From NCBI GenBank assembly GCA_030295235.1, contig AP026137.1:930001-994000 (forward strand): a stretch of 64,000 bases of DNA, given 5' to 3'. The notes under the pieces are model-generated. The model saw nothing but the letters and a program-made list of their open reading frames with translations, was not told the origin of the DNA and searched no databases. Position 1 is the first letter of the stretch; the number at the start of each line of letters is the position of its first letter. Position numbers and translations under genes: made by a program. Below are positions 32,458 through 42,343 of the stretch, piece after piece. The DNA comes from Fistulifera solaris. Lineage: Eukaryota; Bacillariophyta; Bacillariophyceae; Naviculales; Stauroneidaceae.

Positions 32458-33237
32458 TTACTTGTTATCGTCATTACTTGTTTCCCTCAATTCATAGTCA
32501 CCGCTTTGCCACAATTGCCGCACTTCCGGTTGTACTTGTTCCAGCGTTTGTTGTGCAATCGACCAGATATCGTCTTCGACTTGGTCCATGGTCTGTGCCG
32601 CATTCACAAACTTCCATTGCACACCATCATCGAGTTGAGACAACTCTTGAAATCGCTGTCTGACACGTTGCTGCATTTCTCTTTTCTCGTAGCGTTCCTG
32701 TCCATAACTGAGAGAAAAAAGAATCAAAACGAAAGTCAGTGAGTATACTATCAAATCGTTTTATAGCAATCACGGATCAACGCACCCTCCTCGTTCTTCC
32801 GCTTGCTCCGTCGACATGTCTAGAAAAATGACACAATCCGGTGCCGGCAAACCACGATCCGGTGCTTGACACCATTCCAGATCCATGTTGTCTTTTGAAG
32901 CACTGAAGGCAACACCCGAATACGCGTACCGATCACACACAATTGACGTTCCGGCTTTTAATTGCTCCACAATCATGTCGGCACTTTCCCATCGATTCGC
33001 GGAAAACAACAAATGAATTGCCCGATCGTCCATATTCGACGTTTGTTGTAAATACGAATCAATCAATTGACCGGTCGAAGTCGTGCGATTGGGAAAACGC
33101 ATGGCGGTCGCCGCAATGCCGGCTTGTAACAGACGTTGCAGGAGGCGTTGGCATTGCGTCGTTTTGCCGCAACGATCGACGCCTTCGAGTAAGAAAAAGG
33201 CTCCGCGGGTCGGTTTTGCAGTAGAATGTGGTAACAT
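32458..33237 (-). CDS. DTYMK: Thymidylate kinase (dTMP kinase)
   Basis: Phosphorylates dTMP to dTDP for DNA synthesis. Exon 1 is 32786-33237 and exon 2 is 32458-32707, with a 78-bp intron (32708-32785, GTGCGT..TCTCAG) splitting a Gly codon. The spliced protein is 233 residues. The P-loop is LLEGVDRCGKTTQ, the substrate motif is VCDRYAYSGVAFS, and the LID region across the splice reads EERGGYGQERYEK, as in eukaryotic enzymes. The C-terminal WKFVNAAQTMDQVEDDIW helix is typical. It is intact in both exons. The N-terminus is short, with no clear targeting peptide. Confidence 0.93.
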
Positions 33238-33695
33238 CGTTCACGATATTAATCCTGAAAATAGAAATTATTATCGAGATCGTATTGCAATGAATGAGGA
33301 ATGATGTCAAATATTATTACGGAGTATTATTTATTGACGAATAAATGCGAGACGACGACGACACGCGAGATCGCGAGGATCGAGGATCGAGGATCGAGTA
33401 TTGCTCAGTCACGAGTGAGGGCGACGCGTGTCCGCCAAGACCCTTAACATGCTTTACAGATAATGATTCAGTACCGGTACATATTAACAGTAGCGTGATG
33501 TGTAGATTACTTTTTTATAAAAAAGACTTGAATGCAGACGAGACTGCGGTGAAAGAAGCCAAAAACGCTTGAATGAATAATGGAGAATGGAGAATATGCC
33601 ATTTTTATTGTCCTTCTTATTCTTCATCCCAACAAAACAAAAGACCCTTTTTATTGAAGTTTTATCATCAGGCAGCAACAACTATAACATCAAGA
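33238..33695. other. Gene-free stretch with a short tandem GAGGATC repeat
   Basis: 458 bp between divergent genes. At about 33374-33397 a GAGGATC heptamer is repeated three times. No gene is seen; it probably includes both promoters. Confidence 0.45.
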
Positions 33696-35051
33696 ATGCC
33701 GCAAGAGGAATTAATTCTCGACAAATCGCCTCTTCCTTCGATGGATCCGGCAGTTTGTCAAAAGGCATCGCGTTATGCCGTTCGAGTCTTTGAAGAAATG
33801 TCCAAACGGAGCAAATTATTACGCAACAACAATCATGTAGCACAATTTGATCGCGACGAAATATTACCTTATTTAGGTGAAAAGCTGGGAACAGGAGGCT
33901 TCAATGTCGTGTTCGAATTGGAAAAGATTGTCTTGGATGACCCATCCGACGAGGAAGAGGATGACCGTCGAGAAGAGAAACAAGCGAAACGAAAACAAGT
34001 TGCTTACGACATTAAGACCAAACTCGCGGTCAAATTCTTGAGTGACGAAGCACTGGAATCGCAAGAAGAATTCTGTAACGGTGCGGCCGATTTGTTAATG
34101 GAAGCCAAGTACTTGGCGGCTTTGGCGGCTCATCCTCATCCGGCTCTCATTCAATTGCACGGGGTGTGTGCCGAAGGGGCGGCGGGCTTTGGACGAACGG
34201 AGCGGGCTGGATTCTTTCTCGTGATTGATCGATTGTACGATACACTCGATCGACGAATCGATATTTGGAAAGAACTACAACGGCGGAAATTGGCCATGAA
34301 CAATGGGGAGACACGAAAACTACTGGCGGGTCTCTTTTTGCAGCGCTTGTTGGTAGCGCAAGATATTGCCTCCGCACTTCGTCACTTGCATAAATTGCAA
34401 ATCATATTTAGAGACTTGAAGCCAGGTAAGTCGAACGAGAGAGTGTGTTGGAATGGTGAAAGATTGATAAAGGCGCTTACCCAAATCTTGTTCCGCTTCT
34501 GGTGTCTGCCTTCATGATGTAATTAATGCTGCGCGTCAAACTCAAATGACAACTTGATGATTGATCCATAAGACAACGTTGGGTTTTGCTTTGACGGAAG
34601 AGTCAAATTATTTGATTTCGGGTTGGCGAAAGAGCTGGATCCGCATCAACAAAATGAAGATGGACTCTACAACATGTCCGGAGGGACGGGTTCTCGCCGA
34701 TTCATGGCGCCAGAAGTTGCCTTGTCGGAACCCTATCACTTATCGGCAGATATGTACTCGTTTGCTATCTTGTTTTGGGAGATATTGACATTGGACAAAG
34801 CGTTCGCTCGGTTGACGGTGGATGACCATCATGAAAAGGTCATTCAGGGGACAGAGCGACCAGAGTTGGATCCGGGATGGACATCGTCATTGTGTGAAAT
34901 ACTACAGGGTTGCTGGCATTACAAACCACATCGCAGACCGTCTGCGAAGGAAGCGCATCGGGCACTGCGATATGAAATTCAAGATATGGTGGCAGAAGAA
35001 TTTCCGAAGCAAGCAGATTTCGATGAGCGAAGGAGGCGGGCGTATCATTAG
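33696..35051 (+). CDS. Protein kinase, TKL-like
   Basis: Exon 1 is 33696-34425 and exon 2 is 34573-35051; the 147-bp intron splits the catalytic-loop Asp codon (DLKP-D-N). The spliced protein is 402 residues. The Gly-rich loop is LGTGGFNVV, the ATP lysine is in KLAVKFL, the catalytic loop is IIFRDLKPDN (Phe replaces His of HRD), the magnesium site is LFDFGLAKEL, and the P+1 region is GSRRFMAPEV. An acidic/basic insert of about 30 residues lies between strands 2 and 3 (DDPSDEEEDDRREEKQAKRK). The sequence suits a Ser/Thr kinase of the TKL-like group that is expanded in diatoms. No sensor domain is attached. Confidence 0.88.
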
Positions 35052-35108
35052 TGTAGTGTAGTTTGGAAAGATATGAATTATGTATTTTCTCGTTACACCT
35101 CTCATAGG

Positions 35109-37229
35109 TTAAAATGCATATTCCGTCTGTGCTGTACAATCAAGACCACTCGTCGTCGCATTTGCTTTTACGTTCAGCGCAAACACAAACTCCACATTGT
35201 CTGAAAATTTCGTCCCGACATTGATTTGACTGGTCTCGCTAAAGACAAGCAACTCCTCGCCTCTCGTAATTCTTACTTGCTCTTCGAGGACTTGCAGAGA
35301 GTCTGGTAGAAATTCACTCTCCACGATGGCACTTTCGGCTATCAGCTCTCCGTCACCGATGTTTTCGATAGAGTACAACAGTCTGACGGTTGTCAAGCTA
35401 GAAAAGTCACCTAGCTCATTTTCGAAAGCAACAAGCTCCAAGGCTCCTAAAAGTCCTAATGAACTCGTCAATGACAGGGTTGGATTACTTGAGGAGCAAG
35501 TTGTATCAAGCGTAAAGGAATCCAGCTCCGTTCCCACATTGCCATTATCATCAGCGTTTGAAACAGAGACTTGGAGCAAGCCTCCGAAGCTTCCCTCGAC
35601 CCGAAACGTGCCACCAAGAGTAACAATTTCCGAATCCGTCAGGTTGGAATTTGATGTCACCTGAATACGAACTTGTTGTGGATTGACGGATACATTATCG
35701 AATCCACGGTAGAGAAAAACTAGTCCGGTGGCAGGGGCGTCATCCGCACAGGCTTTGCCTCGTGGATCTGGAATCTGATCACACGGTCCGATGGAAGTAC
35801 CTTCATCCGAGATACATTCGCACACGATTGAAGCTGATATAGTACATTCCGAATCCGAGTCGTCAACAGAGTTTAAAGACGATGGTGAAGCGGATGGTAT
35901 AGTATCATCGGGGAAGGACGGAACCTGAGTTCCAGCAACAAAAGAGTTAACAGCTGTTCCCTCGCAAGCGATTCCAGAAGGATTCGAGACCGCAGCGATT
36001 TGAATGGAATCCGTATATGTCCTTCGTTCGGACAAATCGAGCATTTCACTGGGCAGCTCGACGTCGACACTTTCCCCAGGCGAAAGTGTTATCCCCGCCA
36101 CGAGATCTGAATAGTCCTTAAGACCAGCATAGTTGGACAAGAGGTCTAGTGATGTCAAACTGGCATCCGTCCCGCCTGATTCTGCGGTGACTCCGACATT
36201 CACTGTTGTAGTTGTGGGCACCAAATATGACACATCACCTTGTTCGGGGCTGGAAAATGATGTGAGCTGCAATGCACCAAGCTGCTCTTTCAATCTCAAA
36301 TTTATGTTGCAAGATGCTGGGAACTGAAGCTCTTGAGCTAGATTGGCTGGATTGCTGGTTTCATTGGACCCGAACAATTTGACAAGAACCACATTGGGTA
36401 AACGTTCCCCATCATCGCCCACGTTGATACTTAAATACTGCCCATTTTGTACCCATCCACGGAGAAGAATAGCTCCTTCTTTGCCACTGCTTGCCACCAC
36501 ATATGCTTCCTCTGTAGTAACTGCTGTACTATCCACACAGGAGAAATATCCATCTAAATTGGTGGAACTTTCGTTGCAGGCTTGTGCCGTGTACTTGAAG
36601 GTCATATTGGTGGGAGGTGCCGTACAAGTGAATGTCGTCAACTCTAATGCATCGCACTGCTGACCCGCATAAGGTCCCGTTGGAACCGAACATGTCACAT
36701 TGATTTGCAAGTCACACTCGTCTGATGACAAGGATGATGTCATGGAAGGTGAATTCGTAGGTTGCATTGGTCGAGCCACAGAAGGAGCATCACTGGAAAG
36801 ATCCGAAGGAAAATCCGAAGCAGATTGTGTGGGCGACAATGTACCTAGAGTGGAGGGCAGAATCGTGGGCACTATAATTTCGATGGGAACTGGCTGGCTG
36901 GTTTCTGAAGTAGGCGCCGGTCTAGATGTAATGGGAGCAAGAGTGCGTGATGATGCTGGTGACATTGTGGGTTCTGAGGAAAGTGCTACGATGGGTCTCA
37001 TCGTCGGACGCATCGTTGGCTTTCTCTCTGTACGAAACGTCGGCGTTGCGGTCGGAGAAAGTATCGGTTGCATTGCCGGTGGTCGGGAGGGTACCACCGT
37101 CGGCATACTGAATGCCCGATCCGTGAGATATCGTTCCCAGAGTTCTCGTTCTTCCTCTGCAATGGGCAAACCATGCGAGTGACTTCCTAGCAATAGAAGG
37201 AGACTGAAGATGGCTTCTAATCTCATCAT
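35109..37229 (-). CDS. Secreted protein with Pro/Thr-rich linker and two repeated extracellular domains
   Basis: 706 residues with a signal peptide (residues 1-20, IFSLLLLLGSHSHG). Residues of about 40-165 are rich in P, S and T (TMRPTMRP, SPTQSASDFPSD), as in diatom cell-wall proteins. Two homologous domains follow, about residues 168-430 and 455-700. Each starts with a Cys-rich strand (CDLQINVTCSVP; CTISASIVCECI) and has a C-D-x-L/I..C..P..F-Y pattern (QQCDALELTTFTCTAPP; GPCDQIPDPRGKACA). N-glycosylation sequons are frequent. No transmembrane anchor is seen, so it is probably extracellular or frustule-associated. I do not recognise an enzymatic function. Confidence 0.75.
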   Translation of the reverse strand: MMRLEAIFSLLLLLGSHSHGLPIAEEERELWERYLTDRAFSMPTVVPSRPPAMQPILSPTATPTFRTERKPTMRPTMRPIVALSSEPTMSPASSRTLAPITSRPAPTSETSQPVPIEIIVPTILPSTLGTLSPTQSASDFPSDLSSDAPSVARPMQPTNSPSMTSSLSSDECDLQINVTCSVPTGPYAGQQCDALELTTFTCTAPPTNMTFKYTAQACNESSTNLDGYFSCVDSTAVTTEEAYVVASSGKEGAILLRGWVQNGQYLSINVGDDGERLPNVVLVKLFGSNETSNPANLAQELQFPASCNINLRLKEQLGALQLTSFSSPEQGDVSYLVPTTTTVNVGVTAESGGTDASLTSLDLLSNYAGLKDYSDLVAGITLSPGESVDVELPSEMLDLSERRTYTDSIQIAAVSNPSGIACEGTAVNSFVAGTQVPSFPDDTIPSASPSSLNSVDDSDSECTISASIVCECISDEGTSIGPCDQIPDPRGKACADDAPATGLVFLYRGFDNVSVNPQQVRIQVTSNSNLTDSEIVTLGGTFRVEGSFGGLLQVSVSNADDNGNVGTELDSFTLDTTCSSSNPTLSLTSSLGLLGALELVAFENELGDFSSLTTVRLLYSIENIGDGELIAESAIVESEFLPDSLQVLEEQVRITRGEELLVFSETSQINVGTKFSDNVEFVFALNVKANATTSGLDCTAQTEYAF

Positions 37230-37683
37230 GGATTTCTATGGAGTTGGCGTGCACAATGGTGTGTTTACAACATCGAAAGCTCGAACGAAGGACGAGAAAA
37301 GGATTTTGTGGTCACTTTTGGAATTTTCAATTAGTTAGCGATTTCAAGGCGATTAATGCGTAACATAAAACGTCTTCAAGTTGATACTGAGTGTAGCTTA
37401 TGTGACATAGTCACGTTTTGATGCTCCATCGGAGCCATCTACTTAAACAAATTCTGTTTTTTGTATTTAATGACATAATCATGTTAAATTCTCCATCTCG
37501 TTTTCCGACATCAACCTCGCGCTCGCATCAAAAGCTTGATCAAAAGATCTGTCCGCTCGCATCTCGCATCTCGTCACTCGTCACTCCATCCTCATCTGCT
37601 CCGCCTTTCTCTGCAAGCACTCTTCTTATGACCCAACCTAACAAATTGTCCTACAAAACGCTGAAATAATGAAATGAAACAAG
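37230..37683. other. Shared divergent promoter region
   Basis: 454 bp between divergent genes (secreted protein and kaptin-like). No clear motif seen; contains a diverged direct repeat (TGACATAGTCACGTTTTGAT / TGACATAATCATGTTAAATT). Confidence 0.4.
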
Positions 37684-39072
37684 ATGGATTACGTAGAAGA
37701 ACATATGTGGCCGCTGACAGGAGGAACAACCTGTTACACAGGTATGCACAACGGTAAAGGAGCCACCGAATGGCATACCCTTCATTTGACAGCGGATAAC
37801 ACACTCTCTTCTCGACCCATTACTTCTCGAGATAATGCGTTAGTCTGCGTTGGTTATTCGGCAACAGAAACCCATGAATGTCTCGTCTTGTTGGATCTTT
37901 CTCGCTTTGATACTCCAGAGACAGCGCTTGATCCTCCTTTAACAGCGAATAACAACGATCGCGGTGATTGGGATGATCAGTCCGTTTCCATCGCTACAGT
38001 AACCACAACAACTTCAACTTTAGGAACACGCGCCAATTCACCCGAAAACGTACCAACACAGCTTTCTACACTCAGTTTTGATTTGTTGTCTCCTCCTCTT
38101 CAGCCACCTCCCATCACAGAAGCTGTCGCGCTTCTCATGATTCGATCGCTGACGGATTTTTCCGTCAAATTCACGAAAACACTGGATTATCGTCCCCTTT
38201 CTCCTCTTCTCTGTTGCTTTTCGGAAGACTGTCAAGGAGTTTGGTTGGGTAGTAGTGATCACAATGAGCTTCATTTGTTCGTATGTCGTCAAAGTACCGA
38301 TTGGCAAGCGTACGATCTTAGTTCCATGACGGAATTTCAACTGACTAGCCCCGTCATGAGCATTAAGTTTGGCCCTCCGAATTGTTTAGCAGTGGCGTGT
38401 CAAGATGGAACAATACGCGTCATTATCTTTTCATCATTTGACGGACTCGCATTTTTGAATGTAACGCAACAACAAGTTATGGTAGATGGTCCGATTGTAT
38501 GTCTTTCACTGCGATCTTGGGATGCCAACAACCAGTGGCTCGTCACGGCAGGGTCACTCTGTGGATACGCCATGGAATGGCGAGTCGATGCGGAACAAAT
38601 CAACGTCAGCAATCCAGCGATGATTGCCAAGGGATTTTGGAATGGAGCCATTGCGGCAGAGGATTCGGTCATGGCCGTTTGCTCCCTCGATGATCGAGTG
38701 CTGATTGGAACACAGTCTGGAAAGGTTCTTTTGTATGGAGTTGACCACAACACAAATACTGAAAACAAGGAGAAGTCATCGAAGCGACGGTTCCAATTGC
38801 TGTGGCAATGTCAACTACCTTACTCGATTCACGGGTTGGACTTTCTGTCAGGAAACGACGAGAAGTTTTTAGTTACGACACGAAAGTCCATTCATGTCTT
38901 CCAACAAGGCCGATACAACTTCTTGAACCACGCAGCATCGATTCGATCCAAGCTCATGGACATTATTCAACAAGAAGCATTAGAAGCGGATAAAGCGATT
39001 GAGGAACCACAGTCTGGAATAGAACAAGCAGAAGAGACCCATGTATCCGAATCAGAGTCCCCTCTGGAGTAG
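37684..39072 (+). CDS. KPTN: Kaptin-like beta-propeller protein (KICSTOR component homologue)
   Basis: 462 residues, one exon, intact. The C-terminal half follows the layout of animal kaptin closely: a LAVACQDGTIRVIIF blade, VDGPIVCLSL, SLDDRVLIGTQSGKVLLYG, then FQLLWQCQLPYSIHGLDF and the propeller-closing KSIHVFQQG, ending in a helix. The corresponding human segments (CQSGYVRV, QDGPISR, GFQLLWQR, LKGVHILQ) are in the same order. In animals kaptin and ITFG2 form part of KICSTOR, which places GATOR1 on lysosomes to restrain Rag-TORC1. RagA is encoded about 7 kb away. The assignment rests on remembered family motifs; a generic WD40 protein is the alternative. Confidence 0.65.
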   Translation: MDYVEEHMWPLTGGTTCYTGMHNGKGATEWHTLHLTADNTLSSRPITSRDNALVCVGYSATETHECLVLLDLSRFDTPETALDPPLTANNNDRGDWDDQSVSIATVTTTTSTLGTRANSPENVPTQLSTLSFDLLSPPLQPPPITEAVALLMIRSLTDFSVKFTKTLDYRPLSPLLCCFSEDCQGVWLGSSDHNELHLFVCRQSTDWQAYDLSSMTEFQLTSPVMSIKFGPPNCLAVACQDGTIRVIIFSSFDGLAFLNVTQQQVMVDGPIVCLSLRSWDANNQWLVTAGSLCGYAMEWRVDAEQINVSNPAMIAKGFWNGAIAAEDSVMAVCSLDDRVLIGTQSGKVLLYGVDHNTNTENKEKSSKRRFQLLWQCQLPYSIHGLDFLSGNDEKFLVTTRKSIHVFQQGRYNFLNHAASIRSKLMDIIQQEALEADKAIEEPQSGIEQAEETHVSESESPLE

Positions 39073-40165
39073 TCGCACGGATGACACAAGTGGTTTTTGC
39101 TTTTTGGAACGGGGAGAGTTGCGATCCTTGCCGAATTGAGAATCATTACTGCCTTAACCAAAGTTTTGTCGACAACATTGATTCTCTCTGATATTGCCTT
39201 TTCTGAGCGATATGTGTTAAGGCTAGCTTACGCTTTCATCGCAACAGCATCTCTTATCTTAGCGAGACAGTTCTGGTGTCCAATCATGGACGGTTCAAGT
39301 AAAGACCACACTAGCGTATGTAGCGCTCCGGACCAGGGCCGAGAAGATGAGGACGAGCTCTATGTTCGATCAGGACGCTTTTAGCTTGAATGAGAGTGTG
39401 AACGACGACGGAGATGACGACGACGACAATTGTGTTTGGCAACAATGCTGGGGGCTTTTTTTTAAAGGAAAACCAAAGGCAACACTAAGGAAGAGCGGTT
39501 TGAGTTGCATGAAATGAGCACGCCGATTCTTCTTTACACAAATTACGACCAAGAAGGCATGCGATTCAACTATATGATGACTGTTTCAACAACTCGCATT
39601 CTTGACTCTTAAACAGTGCTTCTTCGGAACCGACACCAAAGAAGTACTGATGAACCAGGAAGCTAAAGTTCATGGCAAGACAGCAGCTGACAAGGTCTAC
39701 GTAACCCCGATATGCAAGCCGTTGCACGAAATGGTGGTCAGCTTTCAGTTTACGACAATCGTACGGGAGAGACTTATTATTCGCAAAAATGCGCAATGCA
39801 TTGATAAGGTTTTGATGTCATGAACAAGATCGATAAGATTAGGTCGTTTTTTCTCGAAACAGCTACGAATTAATGAGTAGAGCCTCAGCCATGTAGCCGC
39901 TACCCCTGAGAGCACTCGAAGAATCGTCTCTTGAGAGGGACTGTGCGGATTGGCTTTAGTTAGATACCAAATAAATTTATTGTTAACTAAAAGCATTATC
40001 TTCTCAAAAGGAGACGAAACGTTTGTGTGATTATAATAGCCGGTAAAGAGACATCAGATCGAACTTGAGACGTCGATACTGCGCCGAATTAATCACCAGT
40101 TCTTCACAAAATAGGTAACGAATAATGCAAACCCTTATTGAAGATTTCGTTTTTGCCAAGGAGAG
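39073..40165. other. Gene-free stretch
   Basis: 1.1 kb without a recognisable gene. Short frames at 39097-39384 and 39566-39823 have no domain. The part around 39590-39990 could be a decayed element but no ends or repeats were found. Confidence 0.45.
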
Positions 40166-40591
40166 CTAATTAATCAAACCTGCGCTAAAACAAAACTGAA
40201 GAAGTTTATCTATTTGCCGATAAATTCTCATGGCTTGGCCCGTCTTGGCAACACGCACAATTTCAAGCCAATACGCTTTGAGGGTATTCTTGGTGACTCG
40301 TTTCTTGAGAGATCCCAAGAAACGACCAACATCGCTCTCGAGCGAGCCATCAAACGAGAGGAAGGCCTCACCCACGGACGTAATTTTGTAACCCAGGGGA
40401 TGCCAGCCGGCAGGAAAAAGTCCTCCTCCTCGAACAGACAAACAAGAATCCGTATGGCTTGCATCAAACGAACTGCTTTTCAAGGTGGTAGCGGTACGCT
40501 CAATCGTCTGCATCCTCCGCTCGGCGGAAATTGTATGCGAACACTGTGCGCAAAAGATGATCAAGAACCCCAACAACGTGAATCGAGCCAT
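40166..40591 (-). CDS. Small secreted protein of unknown function
   Basis: From ATG at 40591 (MARFTLLGFLIIFCAQC) the protein is 141 residues with a signal peptide cut near HTISA. A conserved-looking core follows: SVRGGGLFPAGWHPLGYKIT, FLSFDGSLESDVGRFLGSLK and KAYWLEIVRVAKTGQAMRIY. The core is mostly helical with a basic C-terminus. The RGG after the signal peptide recalls short secreted diatom proteins. An in-frame ATG at 40714 is disfavoured because its extra residues come from upstream DNA next to the minisatellite. Function unknown. Confidence 0.6.
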   Translation of the reverse strand: MARFTLLGFLIIFCAQCSHTISAERRMQTIERTATTLKSSSFDASHTDSCLSVRGGGLFPAGWHPLGYKITSVGEAFLSFDGSLESDVGRFLGSLKKRVTKNTLKAYWLEIVRVAKTGQAMRIYRQIDKLLQFCFSAGLIN

Positions 40592-40703
40592 GATGAATGA
40601 TTGCAAAAAAGAACTCAATGTCGTCAACGGGGGAAGGAGGATGAGAAAAATGGGAAATGTTAAGAAAAGCAAATGGAAGAATAGTCTATACGTATACAAG
40701 TAG

Positions 40704-40990
40704 ATGCGAGTCAAAATACCATTAGCCCAGATTTTATGGAGGCGTCAAAATACCATACTCCCAGATTTTCTGGAGGCGTCAAAATACCATACCCCCAGAT
40801 TTTCTGAACACGTAAAAATACCACACTCCCACATTTTCTGGAGACGTGAAAATACCACACTCCCACACTTTCTGGAGACGTCAAAATACCACCCCCAATA
40901 AATTCTGTGGACGTGGAAATTACCAGGTATTCATTGGTGGAAACACCATAGTGCCCCAGATTTTCTTGGGACGTGAAAACATCACAGCCA
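40704..40990. repeat. Minisatellite of about 34-bp units with palindromic core
   Basis: About eight head-to-tail units of the type GTCAAAATACCATACTCCCA + GATTTTCTGGAG. Each contains CCAGATTTTCTGG or a variant (CCACATTTTCTGG, CCACACTTTCTGG). The last two units are diverged and spaced wider. The core has the same CCAGA..TCTGG symmetry as the arrays at 4.8 and 57.8 kb. It lies just upstream of the small secreted gene. Confidence 0.85.
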
Positions 40991-41049
40991 CACGCAGAGA
41001 TCGACAGCTTCATCAACAAAATAAATGATACTTTTGCATTTCAATCCAT

Positions 41050-41990
41050 ATTTTTTCTTTTTCCTTCATAATTCCTCCAAATCGTTGCACTCCCGAGCAA
41101 GTAGCGCATTGTTAGCACGGTAGAAGGTCTTTCACCTACAAGCTGCTTCGCGACCCGGTCAATCTCGAAGAACTGAATGAATCAAACTTAAGCTGGTCGG
41201 TAGCAATGACTTCATTGCTCATCCTCGCCTCAAGTTCTCTGTTTCAAGGAATGAGTGATGCGCTGCGCCTCGGGACCTTCACCGCTCCTCGCCTTGATTC
41301 TCTTTTCGAAGGGCCATGGTAAAAACGATGGTCATAAAGTGCGGCCTGAGGGTAACTCAGTGCTGGTACCAGCGTATGCCTGGCAGGTTGCGAAGTAAGA
41401 GGAGAGAAGCTTGCTCGAAGTCCACGGTGACGACCTGGTATGCAATCACTCCGTAAAGTAGCAATGGAAATTCCACGACAGATGAGGATGGCACCAACGG
41501 CGACGGCCTCAAAGGAGGACCAGTAAGACCGATTGCGATGACCATACTTATTCCGGTGGCGTCCCCTAGAATGGCGGCCGACCCCCGCCAAAGGAGGGCC
41601 GGCTGAAAACCAGCTGGAAGAGGTTAGCTTCATATCAAGACAGCATGGTAGAAGTTCCGAAGGATGACCCCGGCGACTAAAGTCGACTGAGAAGGCATAT
41701 CTTGAGGTGGCCGCCCCGTGTTAGGGCCCAGTCCCAGCATCGATAAGGCTCGCTCTACCCGACCCCAAATGGGGGTTGTTTGATTGCATTGAAGCATACG
41801 CGTCCCCCGTCCGACAAAGGGCGGCGCCCAAAAGCGGTGGAAAATGGATCACAAAAGTGTAAGCTCTCTTTCACACAGTCTCAGTCAAAAGACTGAGACT
41901 GCGCCAACCAAAGCTGGCCTACAAGATCAATCTGACGCAAAAGTAAACGTAAAAATAAAAAATATAAAACGGAAACAAACAAAAAGAACA
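41050..41990. other. Unclassified GC-richer block, possible retroelement remnant
   Basis: About 0.95 kb that looks GC-richer by eye than its flanks and has many small stems: the perfect palindrome GCTGGTACCAGC near 41371, the stem at 41876-41901, and GACCCCAAATGGGGG near 41762. It is followed by an A-rich tail (AAAAATAAAAAATATAAAAC onward). Frames of about 60-130 codons on the minus strand have no domain. A solo LTR, the 3' end of a retroelement, or a structured RNA gene are all possible; no terminal repeats or target duplication were recognised. Confidence 0.4.
41876..41901. repeat. Perfect 11-bp stem hairpin
   Basis: CAGTCTCAGTC, four A, GACTGAGACTG: an uninterrupted 11-bp stem with a 4-base loop. 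It sits near the right end of the GC-richer block, about 50 bp before its A-rich tail. Confidence 0.8.
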
Positions 41991-42343
41991 GAAAGAACAG
42001 AAACTTATATTGAGTAGCTGCATTTTGATTTTCTCGTGGTCGTAGTTTGAAAGCAAGACTCCTAATCAGCTGTATGATTATTGCCTTCTACCGAGTGTGA
42101 AACATCATCGTACGACACCGAGATCGAGTGAATACCGAGATGTTCGCGTTCTTTAGCAGTTAACAAGTTGCCGGTCATGTACAGCAAACAGTCGTTGGCC
42201 TTGAAAAAACCATCGCTTCGCTGAAGCTACCGAGTCGCAACGCCCAAACCCAGGTCAGGCCTCTTTCATAAGCATTTTTTTGTTCAATTGGCCGTTCTAT
42301 GGAGCAGACGCGTTTGTCTCCGCTAAGATTTTCAACGAAGCTT

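Noticed and set aside
39097-39823. Frames of 60-95 codons downstream of the kaptin-like gene
   Set aside because: No domain or signal peptide with credible context; length is within chance.
41244-41633. 129-codon minus-strand frame in the GC-richer block
   Set aside because: Arg/Ser-rich, no similarity to transposon proteins that I recognise, and another frame overlaps it.
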